Shown: positions 1-5,498 of the stretch, piece by piece | How the letters are laid out: each line of letters opens with the position of its first letter | Position numbering within the stretch: the first letter of the stretch is position 1 | Origin: Negativicutes bacterium | GTDB lineage: Bacteria > Bacillota_C > Negativicutes > Sporomusales_B > JARLHX01 | Assembly: GCA_031292015.1 (NCBI GenBank) | Contig: JARLHY010000129.1 | Location: forward strand, 1-5,764 | Direction: 5' to 3' | Length of the DNA: 5,764 nucleotides | Program-made: the position numbers and the translations under genes | Notes under the pieces: model-generated | Databases searched by the model: none | Seen by the model: the letters and a program-made list of their open reading frames with translations, nothing else | Told to the model about the DNA's origin: nothing

Positions 1-79
1 CTTTCGGCTGGGAACCACGCTCAGCCGAGACATATAGAATTTCATTTTTTCCTGAATGCATAGTGTACTTTTCTACCAC
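1..79 (-). CDS. Possible 5' end of a CDS running off the left edge (weak)
   Basis: Read on the minus strand, this frame is open to the window edge and gives a protein-like sequence: MVEKYTMHSGKNEILYVSAE and a few residues more. A GTG at 79 has GGAG 5 nt upstream, and an ATG at 61 is the next alternative. The same frame is also open further upstream through the hairpin at 102-120 without a standard start, so the true start is uncertain. No promoter is visible between the terminator at 134-161 and this frame. Transcription would need read-through from the two-component operon or a signal I do not recognise. I do not recognise the product. A plus-strand frame (3-113) is also open here, so this call is tentative. 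Confidence 0.3.
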   Translation of the reverse strand, partial: MVEKYTMHSGKNEILYVSAERGSQPK

Positions 80-101
80 AACGGCTCCGCCTTTTTTGAA
101 C

Positions 102-120
102 TCCCCCGCATAGCGGGGGG
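102..120. repeat. GC-rich hairpin
   Basis: CCCCCGC (103-109) and GCGGGGG (113-119) form a perfect 7-bp stem around a 3-nt loop, with one more wobble pair at 102/120. No T-run follows on either strand (on the minus strand it is followed by AGTTCAAAAAAG), so it is not a standard intrinsic terminator. On the minus strand it lies between the operon terminator and the possible left-edge start codon. Confidence 0.6.
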
Positions 121-133
121 TATTCGCTGACGC

Positions 134-161
134 AAAAAAGCGACAGTCTTTCGACTGTCGC
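134..161 (-). terminator. Rho-independent terminator of the two-component operon
   Basis: On the minus strand, GCGACAGTC, a GAAA loop and GACTGTCGC form a perfect 9-bp stem (140-148 with 153-161). It is followed directly by six T residues (139-134). The hairpin starts 9 nt after the response regulator stop codon, as expected for the end of the kinase-regulator transcript. Confidence 0.92.
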
Positions 162-170
162 CTCGCGGTT

Positions 171-884
171 TCAGATGCTTTTTCGTTCCCGCAGGTCCTG
201 GGAGAACATGAATTTCTGGCTGGGCCGGCCTACCGGCCCGTAGGACAGCATTTCCTTCAGCCAGCCGATTTCTTTCAGATAATTTACGTAGCGGCGGACC
301 GTTACCCGGGAAATCCCCAGTCCGTCGGAAACTTCCAGGATGGAAAAATAGCCGTCCTTTTCCTTGAGGGCTTTGAGAATCAGATCAAGGGTAGACTGCT
401 GCAGCCCTTTGGGCAGGTCGTTGTTATAAGCCTCTTCCTCTTTGTTGCTGCCGGCCTTCAGCATATCCACTTCTTTTTGGGAAAATCGATGGTTGGAGTG
501 TAATTTATCATAATAGCGCAGATAATTCAGCAGTGATTTTCTGAGACGCTGATAGGTAAACGGCTTGATGATGTAGTCGGTCGCGCCGTACTGAATTCCC
601 TGTTGTATCGAGTCGGTGTCGTGGGCTGCGGTTACCAGTATGACATCAGTGTTCAGACCGGAGCTTCGGATATTCTTCAGCAGCTGCAGGCCGTTGATTC
701 CCGGCATATAGATGTCGACAATGGCCAACTGCGGCTTCAGGTCATGCACCAGCTGCAAGCCCTCTTCACCGCTGGCGGCACAGCCTGCAAGCCTGTATTC
801 CGGCATCTTTCCGACATACTGCCGGTGAAGTTCAAGTACCATCGGGTCGTCCTCGATAATAACGACATTCAAGACCTTCTCCAT
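171..884 (-). CDS. CitB/DcuR-family two-component response regulator
   Basis: This 237-residue protein is a transcriptional response regulator that should be phosphorylated by the kinase encoded just upstream. An N-terminal receiver domain (about 5-122) has the acidic pocket E11-D12-D13, phosphoacceptor D57 in IVDIYMPG, switch residue T85 and conserved K107 in KPF. A linker leads to a C-terminal helix-turn-helix (about 163-225). It contains GISRVTVRRYVNYL followed by YGPVGRP, the pattern of the CitB/DcuR/MalR-type regulators that control citrate and C4-dicarboxylate genes. Length is normal for that family. The ATG at 884 has GGAGG 4 nt upstream. The gene starts 10 nt after the kinase stop, indicating one operon, and a strong terminator follows it. 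Family assignment is firm. The target genes are unknown because no transporter or decarboxylase gene is in view. Confidence 0.93.
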   Translation of the reverse strand: MEKVLNVVIIEDDPMVLELHRQYVGKMPEYRLAGCAASGEEGLQLVHDLKPQLAIVDIYMPGINGLQLLKNIRSSGLNTDVILVTAAHDTDSIQQGIQYGATDYIIKPFTYQRLRKSLLNYLRYYDKLHSNHRFSQKEVDMLKAGSNKEEEAYNNDLPKGLQQSTLDLILKALKEKDGYFSILEVSDGLGISRVTVRRYVNYLKEIGWLKEMLSYGPVGRPSQKFMFSQDLRERKSI

Positions 885-894
885 ATTACCTCCG

Positions 895-2847
895 TTATAC
901 GCTTGCCATCATTGGAATTTTGACAGTGAAGCTGGTTCCGGCATCTTCCTTTGAACTGATGTGAATTCTGCCGCCGTTGAACTCCACTTCCTGCCGCACC
1001 AGGGCCAGACCGATTCCCCGCCCGCCCTGCTTGGTGGTGAAACCGCGCTGAAATATCTTCTTGCGGCGGTCCGTCGGGATTCCGGGACCCAGGTCATCAA
1101 CCGTAATCGTCAGAAACTTCTTCCCCTGAAAAATGCGGACTTCGACGAATTTCCGCTCCATGGTCATGGTAGCGGCGGCTTCGATGGCGTTGGTAACAAG
1201 GTTGCCCAGCACGGTAACCATGGCTGCGCTGCCAAACCTGGAAGGAAGAGAAAATAGCCTGCTGCGGGGAGCGATCCTGAGCGTGACTCCTTTCTCCTGG
1301 GCCTGGCTGACTTTGCCCAGCAGCAGCCCAGCTGTGGCCTTATCCTTGATCCGGCTCACAATAAAACTGACAAGATCCTGTTTGGATTTATAAATCTGGG
1401 TTATCAGTTCCACGACCTTGTCGTACTGACCCATCTGAATGAGTCCGGAAATGGCGTGCAGTTTGTTGATAAACTCGTGGGACTGGGCCCGGGTGGAGTC
1501 CAATAGCAGCTTGACGCCGGTGAGTTCTTCAGCAAGCTGCTGAACATCCTGTTTATCACGGAAGGTGGCGATAGCCCCGATCACTTTGTCGTTGACGATG
1601 ACCGGAACCCGGTTGGTGATGACCGCCTTGCCCCCCCCGATCAGCTGTTCCTGGTCATATTCGGCCTTGCGGCTGTCAACTACCGACGGCAGCCGCGAAT
1701 TGGGAATGATTTTATTGATGTTGTGTCCGATGGGGTTGATGGTCAGCCCCAGCAGCCGGATGGCCTCGCTGTTGGCTGTAGTAATACAGCCGTCCTGGTC
1801 GATGGCGACTACGCCTTCGCGCATGGATTGGAGAATCGCCCGGTTCTGCTCCAATAAAATGGTCACTTCCCGGACCCGGGCCTGTAGCTGTTGGTCGGTA
1901 TCGCCATAGAGCTGGGCGTTGTTCACCGCGATGGCGGCATGATTGGCGAAGGTAATCAGGACCTGTTTGTCCGATTCGGCGAACTTCCGCTCGCCGCGGA
2001 TACCAAGAATCAGCAGTCCGAAAACGCGGTCCTTGTAGTGGAGTTTTATCGCCACAAGTTTCGACAGGCCTTCCTTGAGAAACACGCCTTCCCAGTATCC
2101 GCCCTGGACATCGCTGGCGGATACGATGGTAATCTCCGGCATATCCAGGGAGCTGTTGACGGCGATCAGGCGGGGCGACTCGTCCTCCCGCCAGCCATGG
2201 GAGACCCCGGTGGAGAATTTGCCGTCGATACCAACCAGGGAAATGCTGCCGCAGTTGGCTTTGAACAGGCGGGCGGCGTTGGTTGCAATAAAATTGAGCA
2301 CCTCGGTTATATTCAGCGAAGACGTCAAGCGGGCCGATACCTCGTTGATGATTCTCAGCTGTTCAAACTGCCGGAAAACGGTATTTTCGTACAGCAAAAA
2401 AAAGCATTCCGACACATAGACTCTGGCCCGGTCCAGCAGGGCGTCGATTTCGCGGCGGAAACGATTGAGGCTGGGCAAGTCTTCCTGCAGATGAAGCGAC
2501 ATGGCGTCTTTGAGGGATTTTTCATACAGGTCGAACACCGCCATGATATCGGATAATTTGATGCTTTGCTCCAGGCGGGTCTTGCACAGACGGCTCAGAT
2601 AAATCTTGAGCGGCATAAAGGAATCATCGTTGATCGTGCGAATGATGGCCTGGGTAAAGGCAGCAAACTCTTTTTCCAGCTCGGTCCGCTTCATCCTGGC
2701 GTATGACAAAGGCTCCTGCGCCTTTTCCAGTTCAAGTACTGTTCCTTCGTTGACCTGCCTTTTGATCGAATTCAGAATACCGGCCAGTTCATTGATGATT
2801 ACACACCCCCTTTTGTGAAATAAAAAAAATGGGTTGCGTCCGGCCAT
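895..2847 (-). CDS. Soluble GAF-PAS sensor histidine kinase, CitA/DcuS-type core
   Basis: The 650 residues (numbered from the ATG at 2847) read as four parts. A helical N-terminal region (about 18-155) resembles RsbR-type N-terminal sensor domains. A GAF domain spans about 165-315 and a PAS domain about 335-432. The kinase core follows: a Spo0B-like phosphoacceptor helix with RAQSHEFINKLH (H457), then an ATPase domain with N-box NLVTNAIEAA (N549/N553), DDLGPGIP (584-591) and FTTKQGGRGIGLAL (603-616). This core is typical of CitA/DcuS kinases. Those are membrane proteins with periplasmic sensors, but no transmembrane segment is visible here, so the enzyme should be cytoplasmic and sense an internal signal. 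It is translated just ahead of its partner regulator. The start is doubtful. The ATG at 2847 has only a tightly spaced AAGG, whereas a strong AAGGGGGTG (2812-2804) sits 6 nt (counted from GGGGG) before an in-frame ATC at 2799. Starting there would give MINELAGIL and 634 residues. Confidence 0.93.
   Translation of the reverse strand: MAGRNPFFLFHKRGCVIINELAGILNSIKRQVNEGTVLELEKAQEPLSYARMKRTELEKEFAAFTQAIIRTINDDSFMPLKIYLSRLCKTRLEQSIKLSDIMAVFDLYEKSLKDAMSLHLQEDLPSLNRFRREIDALLDRARVYVSECFFLLYENTVFRQFEQLRIINEVSARLTSSLNITEVLNFIATNAARLFKANCGSISLVGIDGKFSTGVSHGWREDESPRLIAVNSSLDMPEITIVSASDVQGGYWEGVFLKEGLSKLVAIKLHYKDRVFGLLILGIRGERKFAESDKQVLITFANHAAIAVNNAQLYGDTDQQLQARVREVTILLEQNRAILQSMREGVVAIDQDGCITTANSEAIRLLGLTINPIGHNINKIIPNSRLPSVVDSRKAEYDQEQLIGGGKAVITNRVPVIVNDKVIGAIATFRDKQDVQQLAEELTGVKLLLDSTRAQSHEFINKLHAISGLIQMGQYDKVVELITQIYKSKQDLVSFIVSRIKDKATAGLLLGKVSQAQEKGVTLRIAPRSRLFSLPSRFGSAAMVTVLGNLVTNAIEAAATMTMERKFVEVRIFQGKKFLTITVDDLGPGIPTDRRKKIFQRGFTTKQGGRGIGLALVRQEVEFNGGRIHISSKEDAGTSFTVKIPMMASV
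2804..2812 (-). promoter_or_regulatory. Strong ribosome binding site inside the annotated kinase 5' end
   Basis: AAGGGGGTG lies within the kinase frame, 6 nt (from GGGGG) before the in-frame codons ATC ATC AAT GAA (2799-2788). No ATG, GTG or TTG is in frame at the right distance. An ATG at 2792 is out of frame and opens only a six-residue peptide. The site therefore argues for an unusual ATC start for the kinase, or for a regulatory role of this stretch. Confidence 0.6.
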
Positions 2848-2851
2848 TTCC

Positions 2852-2880
2852 TTGACATCCCGATACGATAATTCTATTAT
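2852..2880 (+). promoter_or_regulatory. Sigma-A-type promoter of the 62-residue gene
   Basis: A perfect TTGACA (2852-2857), a 17-bp spacer and TATTAT (2875-2880) make a strong rightward housekeeping promoter, with a start expected near 2887. Its -35 box lies just outside the kinase ATG and downstream of the predicted kinase transcription start. The two promoters share bases 2876-2880 and cannot both be occupied. Confidence 0.8.
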
Positions 2881-2904
2881 ATAATTGATTTTAGAAATTT
2901 TCCA
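2876..2904 (-). promoter_or_regulatory. Probable promoter of the kinase-regulator operon
   Basis: The minus strand shows a perfect TATAAT (2881-2876) with TGGAAA (2904-2899, 4 of 6 matches to the -35 consensus) at 17-bp spacing. Transcription would start near 2869, which includes both the ATG at 2847 and the ATC at 2799. The -10 box is the same AT-rich run used by the opposing promoter. Confidence 0.6.
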
Positions 2905-2995
2905 TCAATTTAACCGACCTTGGCCCCTGGGAAGAATCCCAGCCGGAAGCGGCAAATATCCGGATATCCTACTTCGATCTAAAGAAGGTGGAGCA
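2887..2995 (+). promoter_or_regulatory. Structured leader of the 62-residue gene
   Basis: About 109 nt separate the predicted transcription start from the ATG at 2996. The leader holds a hairpin CTGGGA-agaa-TCCCAG (2927-2942), an adjacent GCCG-gaag-CGGC (2942-2953) that shares base 2942, and a 12-bp palindrome ATATCCGGATAT (2957-2968). I match it to no known riboswitch or leader family. A regulatory role is inference from its length and pairing. Confidence 0.4.
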
Positions 2996-3184
2996 ATGAA
3001 AAACCGTCCGGAAGATCTGAATCCCTCAGCCAACAGTACGGTCAGCGACGATGCGGCCACGACCGGCACGGAGTCGGCGGAGCAGTGCTCCGAACCGGGC
3101 CAACGACCAAAGGGACGGGTTATGAACTCGATCCGGTGCCTAGTTGATGATTTCGTCGACTATACGAAAAAAACCGAATTATGA
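2996..3184 (+). CDS. 62-residue hypothetical protein
   Basis: The ATG at 2996 is preceded by AAGAAGGTGGAGCA, a good ribosome binding site. The reading frame is open further upstream, but a TTG start at 2885 would overlap the promoter and is unlikely. The product begins MKNRPEDLNPSANSTVSDDA. Its first 40 residues are rich in S, T, E, D and P and look disordered. A short C-terminal stretch, MNSIRCLVDDFVDYTKKTEL, could form an amphipathic helix. There is no signal peptide, membrane span or metal motif; two single cysteines are present. The gene has its own promoter, leader and terminator, which supports it as a real transcription unit. I do not recognise the family. A small regulatory protein, or an RNA that also encodes a peptide, are both possible. 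Confidence 0.65.
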   Translation: MKNRPEDLNPSANSTVSDDAATTGTESAEQCSEPGQRPKGRVMNSIRCLVDDFVDYTKKTEL

Positions 3185-3192
3185 TGACAGCC

Positions 3193-3223
3193 GGCGCCTT
3201 CGATCATCGGAGGCGTCTTTTTT
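3193..3223 (+). terminator. Rho-independent terminator after the 62-residue gene
   Basis: A 10-bp stem (3193-3202 with 3208-3217, containing two G-T wobble pairs) closes a 5-nt loop and is followed by six T residues (3218-3223). It starts 9 nt after the stop at 3184. On the minus strand no T-run follows the stem, so it is a poor terminator for the convergent lysR-type gene ending at 3236. Confidence 0.9.
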
Positions 3224-3235
3224 GTGTTCATGTCA

Positions 3236-4114
3236 TTATATTGTCGGAAAGTCTTTGATAAAATCGATAAAGGTTTTGGCGGCGTTGGAAAGATACCGCT
3301 CCTTGTGCCAGGCCAGCCCGGCCCGCACGAACAGCGGATCGGACAACGGGCGGCTGATGATTGTCGACCGTTTTCTGGCAATGGCGTCCAGCAAAAAAGA
3401 TATCCCGGCGCCCTGCTCCACCAGACCCATGATGGTTTCGATCTGGCTTGAGGAAAAAACGATCCGGGGCTCGAACTCGTGCCTGGCGCACTCCGCCAAA
3501 ATGAGCTGCCGGCTGTAGGTATCTTCCTTAAATAAGATGAAGGGCTGATCCTTCAGTTCGGAAAAGGGTATGCTGGCATGAAGCTTGCCAAAAGGATGCT
3601 TGGGCGGCAAACAGACAAAAATCTGACCGGCGGTAACCGGTATTGTCGCCAGGACGGGAGACATATTGGAAATAATCAGAACGCCGATGTCGAGTTCCCC
3701 CTGCTCCAATAAGCTGCGGACAGCCAGGGATCCTTCTTCGACGATGGTCACATCAAGATGCGGGTAGATTTGCTGAAACCTTGTGAATATGTACGGGAAC
3801 AGCGCCGCGCCGATGGTGGGGGTAAGGCCGATCTTTATAGACCCCTTCTGCAGTGTTTTGTAATCGTTCATCTCGGCGATGGAATCCTGCACCCGGCCGA
3901 GGATATCATCAACCCGCTGCAAATAAACCTGCCCTTCCGCGGTCAGGCTTAACTGCTTCTGGCTGCGGTCAAACAGCTTAACGCCAAGCTCTTCTTCCAG
4001 TTTGCGGATCGCCACCGTAACCGACGGCTGGGCGACATGCAGGCGGTCGGCCGCCCGGGTCACGCTGCTTAGCCGGCTGACCATCTGGAAATACTCCAAC
4101 TGACGCAGCTCCAT
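3236..4114 (-). CDS. LysR-type transcriptional regulator
   Basis: The 292-residue product has the standard two-domain LysR layout and length. The winged helix-turn-helix begins MELRQLEYFQMVSRLSSVTR. Its recognition region is RAADRLHVAQPSVTVAIRKL (20-39), followed by LGVKLFDR and a linker helix. The effector-binding domain (about 87-290) opens with GSIKIGLTPTIGAALFPYIF and includes LDIGVLI and the late GLVEQGAGISFL motif. The ATG at 4114 is chosen because GGAGG lies 5 nt upstream. A GTG four codons earlier, at 4126, overlaps that ribosome binding site. The gene is transcribed divergently from the membrane miniprotein at 4247, its most likely target after itself. LysR proteins usually bind a T-N11-A palindrome between such genes. 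The effector cannot be read from the sequence, though general resemblance is to the CynR/CysB-like majority of the family. Confidence 0.94.
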   Translation of the reverse strand: MELRQLEYFQMVSRLSSVTRAADRLHVAQPSVTVAIRKLEEELGVKLFDRSQKQLSLTAEGQVYLQRVDDILGRVQDSIAEMNDYKTLQKGSIKIGLTPTIGAALFPYIFTRFQQIYPHLDVTIVEEGSLAVRSLLEQGELDIGVLIISNMSPVLATIPVTAGQIFVCLPPKHPFGKLHASIPFSELKDQPFILFKEDTYSRQLILAECARHEFEPRIVFSSSQIETIMGLVEQGAGISFLLDAIARKRSTIISRPLSDPLFVRAGLAWHKERYLSNAAKTFIDFIKDFPTI

Positions 4115-4139
4115 ACTTTCCTCCACAGCATAGTCTTAA

Positions 4140-4155
4140 ACTATTATAACATAGT
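4140..4155. promoter_or_regulatory. Palindrome overlapping the lysR promoter, candidate operator
   Basis: ACTAT-tataac-ATAGT is a 5-bp inverted repeat with a 6-bp centre that covers the -10 box of the lysR-type gene. An AT-rich dyad here fits a LysR-type autoregulatory site in size and place. The assignment is inference; the regulator's own consensus is unknown. Confidence 0.4.
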
Positions 4156-4172
4156 AATTAAATATTTTTCAT
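4143..4172 (-). promoter_or_regulatory. Extended -10 promoter of the lysR-type gene
   Basis: The minus strand carries TGTTATAAT, an extended -10 (hexamer 4148-4143), only 28 bp before the start codon. The -35 region is weak (TGAAAA at 17 bp, 3 of 6 matches), as is common when a TG extension is present. Confidence 0.6.
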
Positions 4173-4194
4173 CTATACTTCAATCCGTTATACT
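4166..4194 (+). promoter_or_regulatory. Probable promoter of the membrane miniprotein gene
   Basis: TTTTCA (4166-4171, 4 of 6 matches) and TATACT (4189-4194, 5 of 6) are 17 bp apart, about 53 bp before the TTG start. The weak -35 box would suit activation by the divergent LysR-type regulator bound upstream. Confidence 0.5.
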
Positions 4195-4246
4195 AAAGCC
4201 AAGGAAAGCAAGTGCTAAGTTTCACAAGTGAAGGGGGGTGCACCTG

Positions 4247-4411
4247 TTGGAAGAAGTCATGAAGATGAACGGATCAGAAGCCGCTGCCGATAAGACCGGG
4301 GTCAGAATTTCCAAAATGGAATTATATGATATAGCTACGATGCTCGGTCTTTTTGCCGGTGTTGTCGCTGTCATTTCACTCGTTTTCGGTGAATACGCGC
4401 TTCTGCCGTAA
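4247..4411 (+). CDS. 54-residue single-span membrane miniprotein
   Basis: A TTG at 4247 follows AAGGGGGG with 8-9 nt spacing; a GTG at 4238 and an ATG at 4259 are in-frame alternatives. The product is MEEVMKMNGSEAAADKTGVR, then ISKMELYDIATMLG, then a hydrophobic stretch of about 19 residues (LFAGVVAVISLVFG and neighbours, about 32-52), ending EYALLP. This predicts a single membrane helix behind a short hydrophilic N-terminus. There is no signal-peptidase motif or lipobox. The gene stands alone, with its own promoter divergent from the lysR-type gene and a strong terminator at 4469-4505. I do not recognise the family. Small accessory subunits of transporters have this shape, but no transporter gene is adjacent. 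The ribosome binding site and clean composition make a real gene likely. Confidence 0.7.
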   Translation: MEEVMKMNGSEAAADKTGVRISKMELYDIATMLGLFAGVVAVISLVFGEYALLP

Positions 4412-4416
4412 TTCCG

Positions 4417-4458
4417 GCCGGGTCTCCGGCTATTCTAAAATAACGGCCTGCTCCAGGC
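4417..4458 (+). repeat. Two short hairpins after the miniprotein gene
   Basis: GCCGG-gtct-CCGGC (4417-4430) and GCCTG-ctc-CAGGC (4446-4458) are perfect 5-bp stems between the stop codon and the main terminator. Neither has a T-run. They may stabilise the 3' end of the short mRNA, or be chance GC-rich pairing. Confidence 0.35.
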
Positions 4459-4468
4459 TGGTTTGAAT

Positions 4469-4505
4469 AAGAGGTTGAGAGTTTATCTCTCAACCTCTTT
4501 ATTTT
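4469..4505. terminator. Strong bidirectional terminator
   Basis: AAGAGGTTGAGAG (4469-4481) and CTCTCAACCTCTT (4487-4499) make a perfect 13-bp stem with a TTTAT loop, followed on the plus strand by TATTTTT. It ends the miniprotein transcript. On the minus strand the stem continues into CTCTTATTC, a weaker T-tract, so it may also stop the convergent barrel-gene transcript that ends at 4608. Confidence 0.9.
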
Positions 4506-4528
4506 TCAATAAAGTATCGCCGCGGTGT

Positions 4529-4575
4529 GGACGCAAGGGTGCCGACCGGGCGGAGCTTCAGGCACCACTACGTCC
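4529..4575. repeat. Nested inverted repeat in the 3' region of the barrel gene
   Basis: Two arm pairs are nested: GGACG (4529-4533) with CGTCC (4571-4575), and inside them GGTGCC (4538-4543) with GGCACC (4561-4566). The inner bulges are 4 nt on each side and the terminal loop is 17 nt. The element lies 33 nt beyond the barrel stop codon on the minus strand. It has no T-run and does not look like an attC site. It could be a transcript 3'-end structure or an intergenic repeat unit. Confidence 0.45.
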
Positions 4576-4607
4576 AAACCCTGAATACACGGTTCCCGGT
4601 GGCCGGA

Positions 4608-5498
4608 TCAGAAGACCGCGTTGATCCCCATGATCAGGCCCTGCTGCCTGTAGGTCAGATCGACCGCTCCTGCAAGCGCCTGATTGCGACTCCCCTGATT
4701 GATGGTTTCGTCAAGGCCGGTGGCCTTGGCCTGGAAATAGCTGTAGCCAAGAAAAGCCGAGCTTTGTTTGCTGAAATGATAGTCGAGGGTCATTGTCAGG
4801 GTCTGACTGAGGGTCGGGGTGCCGGAATCATTCCAGATCCAGCCGGGGGAGTGATTGTACCATTCTCCGTGGGCTGTTTCGCTGATCAGGCCCAGCGCGA
4901 GCGAGGTATGTAGATCCAGTCTGCGCCCGATGGGGATGGTGTTTTCCAGTCCGAGGTGAAAGCCCTGTTCGCTGCCGTTTAAAATACTGCCGGTATCCGC
5001 TTGGGTCTGATTGCCGACATCGCTGCCGCTCACCAGATGGTAGACTACGTTTTGGAGACAATTGGCGGAGTCCCGCCTTTCCCAACCGACAAACCAGGCG
5101 GTACTGCCGGTGTTCCAGCCGTAATCCAGGTTAAATAACCGCTGCCGGCCGTAGAAATCGACGTTGCCATAATCGGTGAGCGCGGAACTTCCCAGTGCCG
5201 CCCAGTCGGCATCATAGCCTGTTCCCTTGACCTGACTGGGAGTCAGGCCCACATTCAGGCGCAGGAATTTACTCCCGTCGGGAACGGTATATATGACTGT
5301 GGCGATACTCATATTCTGGTTTTGGGGCGCGTTGACTTGAGACAATTTTTGGCTATGCTGAGCTGAATCGTAAAGATCGTAGATAAAGTTACCCTGCATC
5401 GTCCAGCCTTCCACGGATTGGGTGAAACCCGGTTCAGCCGCGAAAGTGACGGTACAGACCGCCCAAAGCAGGCAGGTCAGCGCTATGGCCTTTTTCAA
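4608..5498 (-). CDS. Predicted outer-membrane beta-barrel protein
   Basis: The 296-residue product begins with a signal peptide, MKKAIALTCLLWAVCTVTFA, with cleavage likely after A20 or A21. The rest has the alternating polar/aromatic pattern of amphipathic beta-strands, many G, Y, W and N residues, and no hydrophobic helix. It ends GLIMGINAVF, an alternating strand with a C-terminal phenylalanine, the classic signal for assembly by the BAM machinery. Strand-like segments such as VDFYGRQRLFNLDYGW and DYHFSKQSSAFLGYSYFQAK recur along its length. Size suits a barrel of about 10-12 strands; an omptin-like barrel is possible, but I cannot confirm protease residues. The TTG at 5498 follows GGGAGGGTG with 4 nt spacing. 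The gene is not closely coupled to its neighbours. An outer-membrane protein next to Firmicute-type signals points to a diderm Firmicute. Confidence 0.85.
   Translation of the reverse strand: MKKAIALTCLLWAVCTVTFAAEPGFTQSVEGWTMQGNFIYDLYDSAQHSQKLSQVNAPQNQNMSIATVIYTVPDGSKFLRLNVGLTPSQVKGTGYDADWAALGSSALTDYGNVDFYGRQRLFNLDYGWNTGSTAWFVGWERRDSANCLQNVVYHLVSGSDVGNQTQADTGSILNGSEQGFHLGLENTIPIGRRLDLHTSLALGLISETAHGEWYNHSPGWIWNDSGTPTLSQTLTMTLDYHFSKQSSAFLGYSYFQAKATGLDETINQGSRNQALAGAVDLTYRQQGLIMGINAVF

Noticed and set aside
1891..2556. 221-codon open frame on the plus strand
   Set aside because: It lies wholly opposite the GAF and N-terminal coding region of the kinase, has no recognisable domain, and is explained as a GC-rich shadow frame.
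2885..2995. Upstream extension of the 62-residue ORF to a TTG at 2885
   Set aside because: That start overlaps the promoter -10 region and lacks a ribosome binding site; the ATG at 2996 has a clear one.
4115..4126. GTG start at 4126 for the LysR-type gene
   Set aside because: The codon overlaps the GGAGG that serves the ATG at 4114, and the family usually begins at MELRQLEYF.
4529..4575. Integron attC site
   Set aside because: No GTTRRRY/RYYYAAC boxes and no integrase or cassette genes nearby; only paired arms are present.
4527..4913. 128-codon open frame on the plus strand
   Set aside because: Mostly antisense to the beta-barrel gene, with no ribosome binding site or family features; the barrel protein has a signal peptide and a proper C-terminus.
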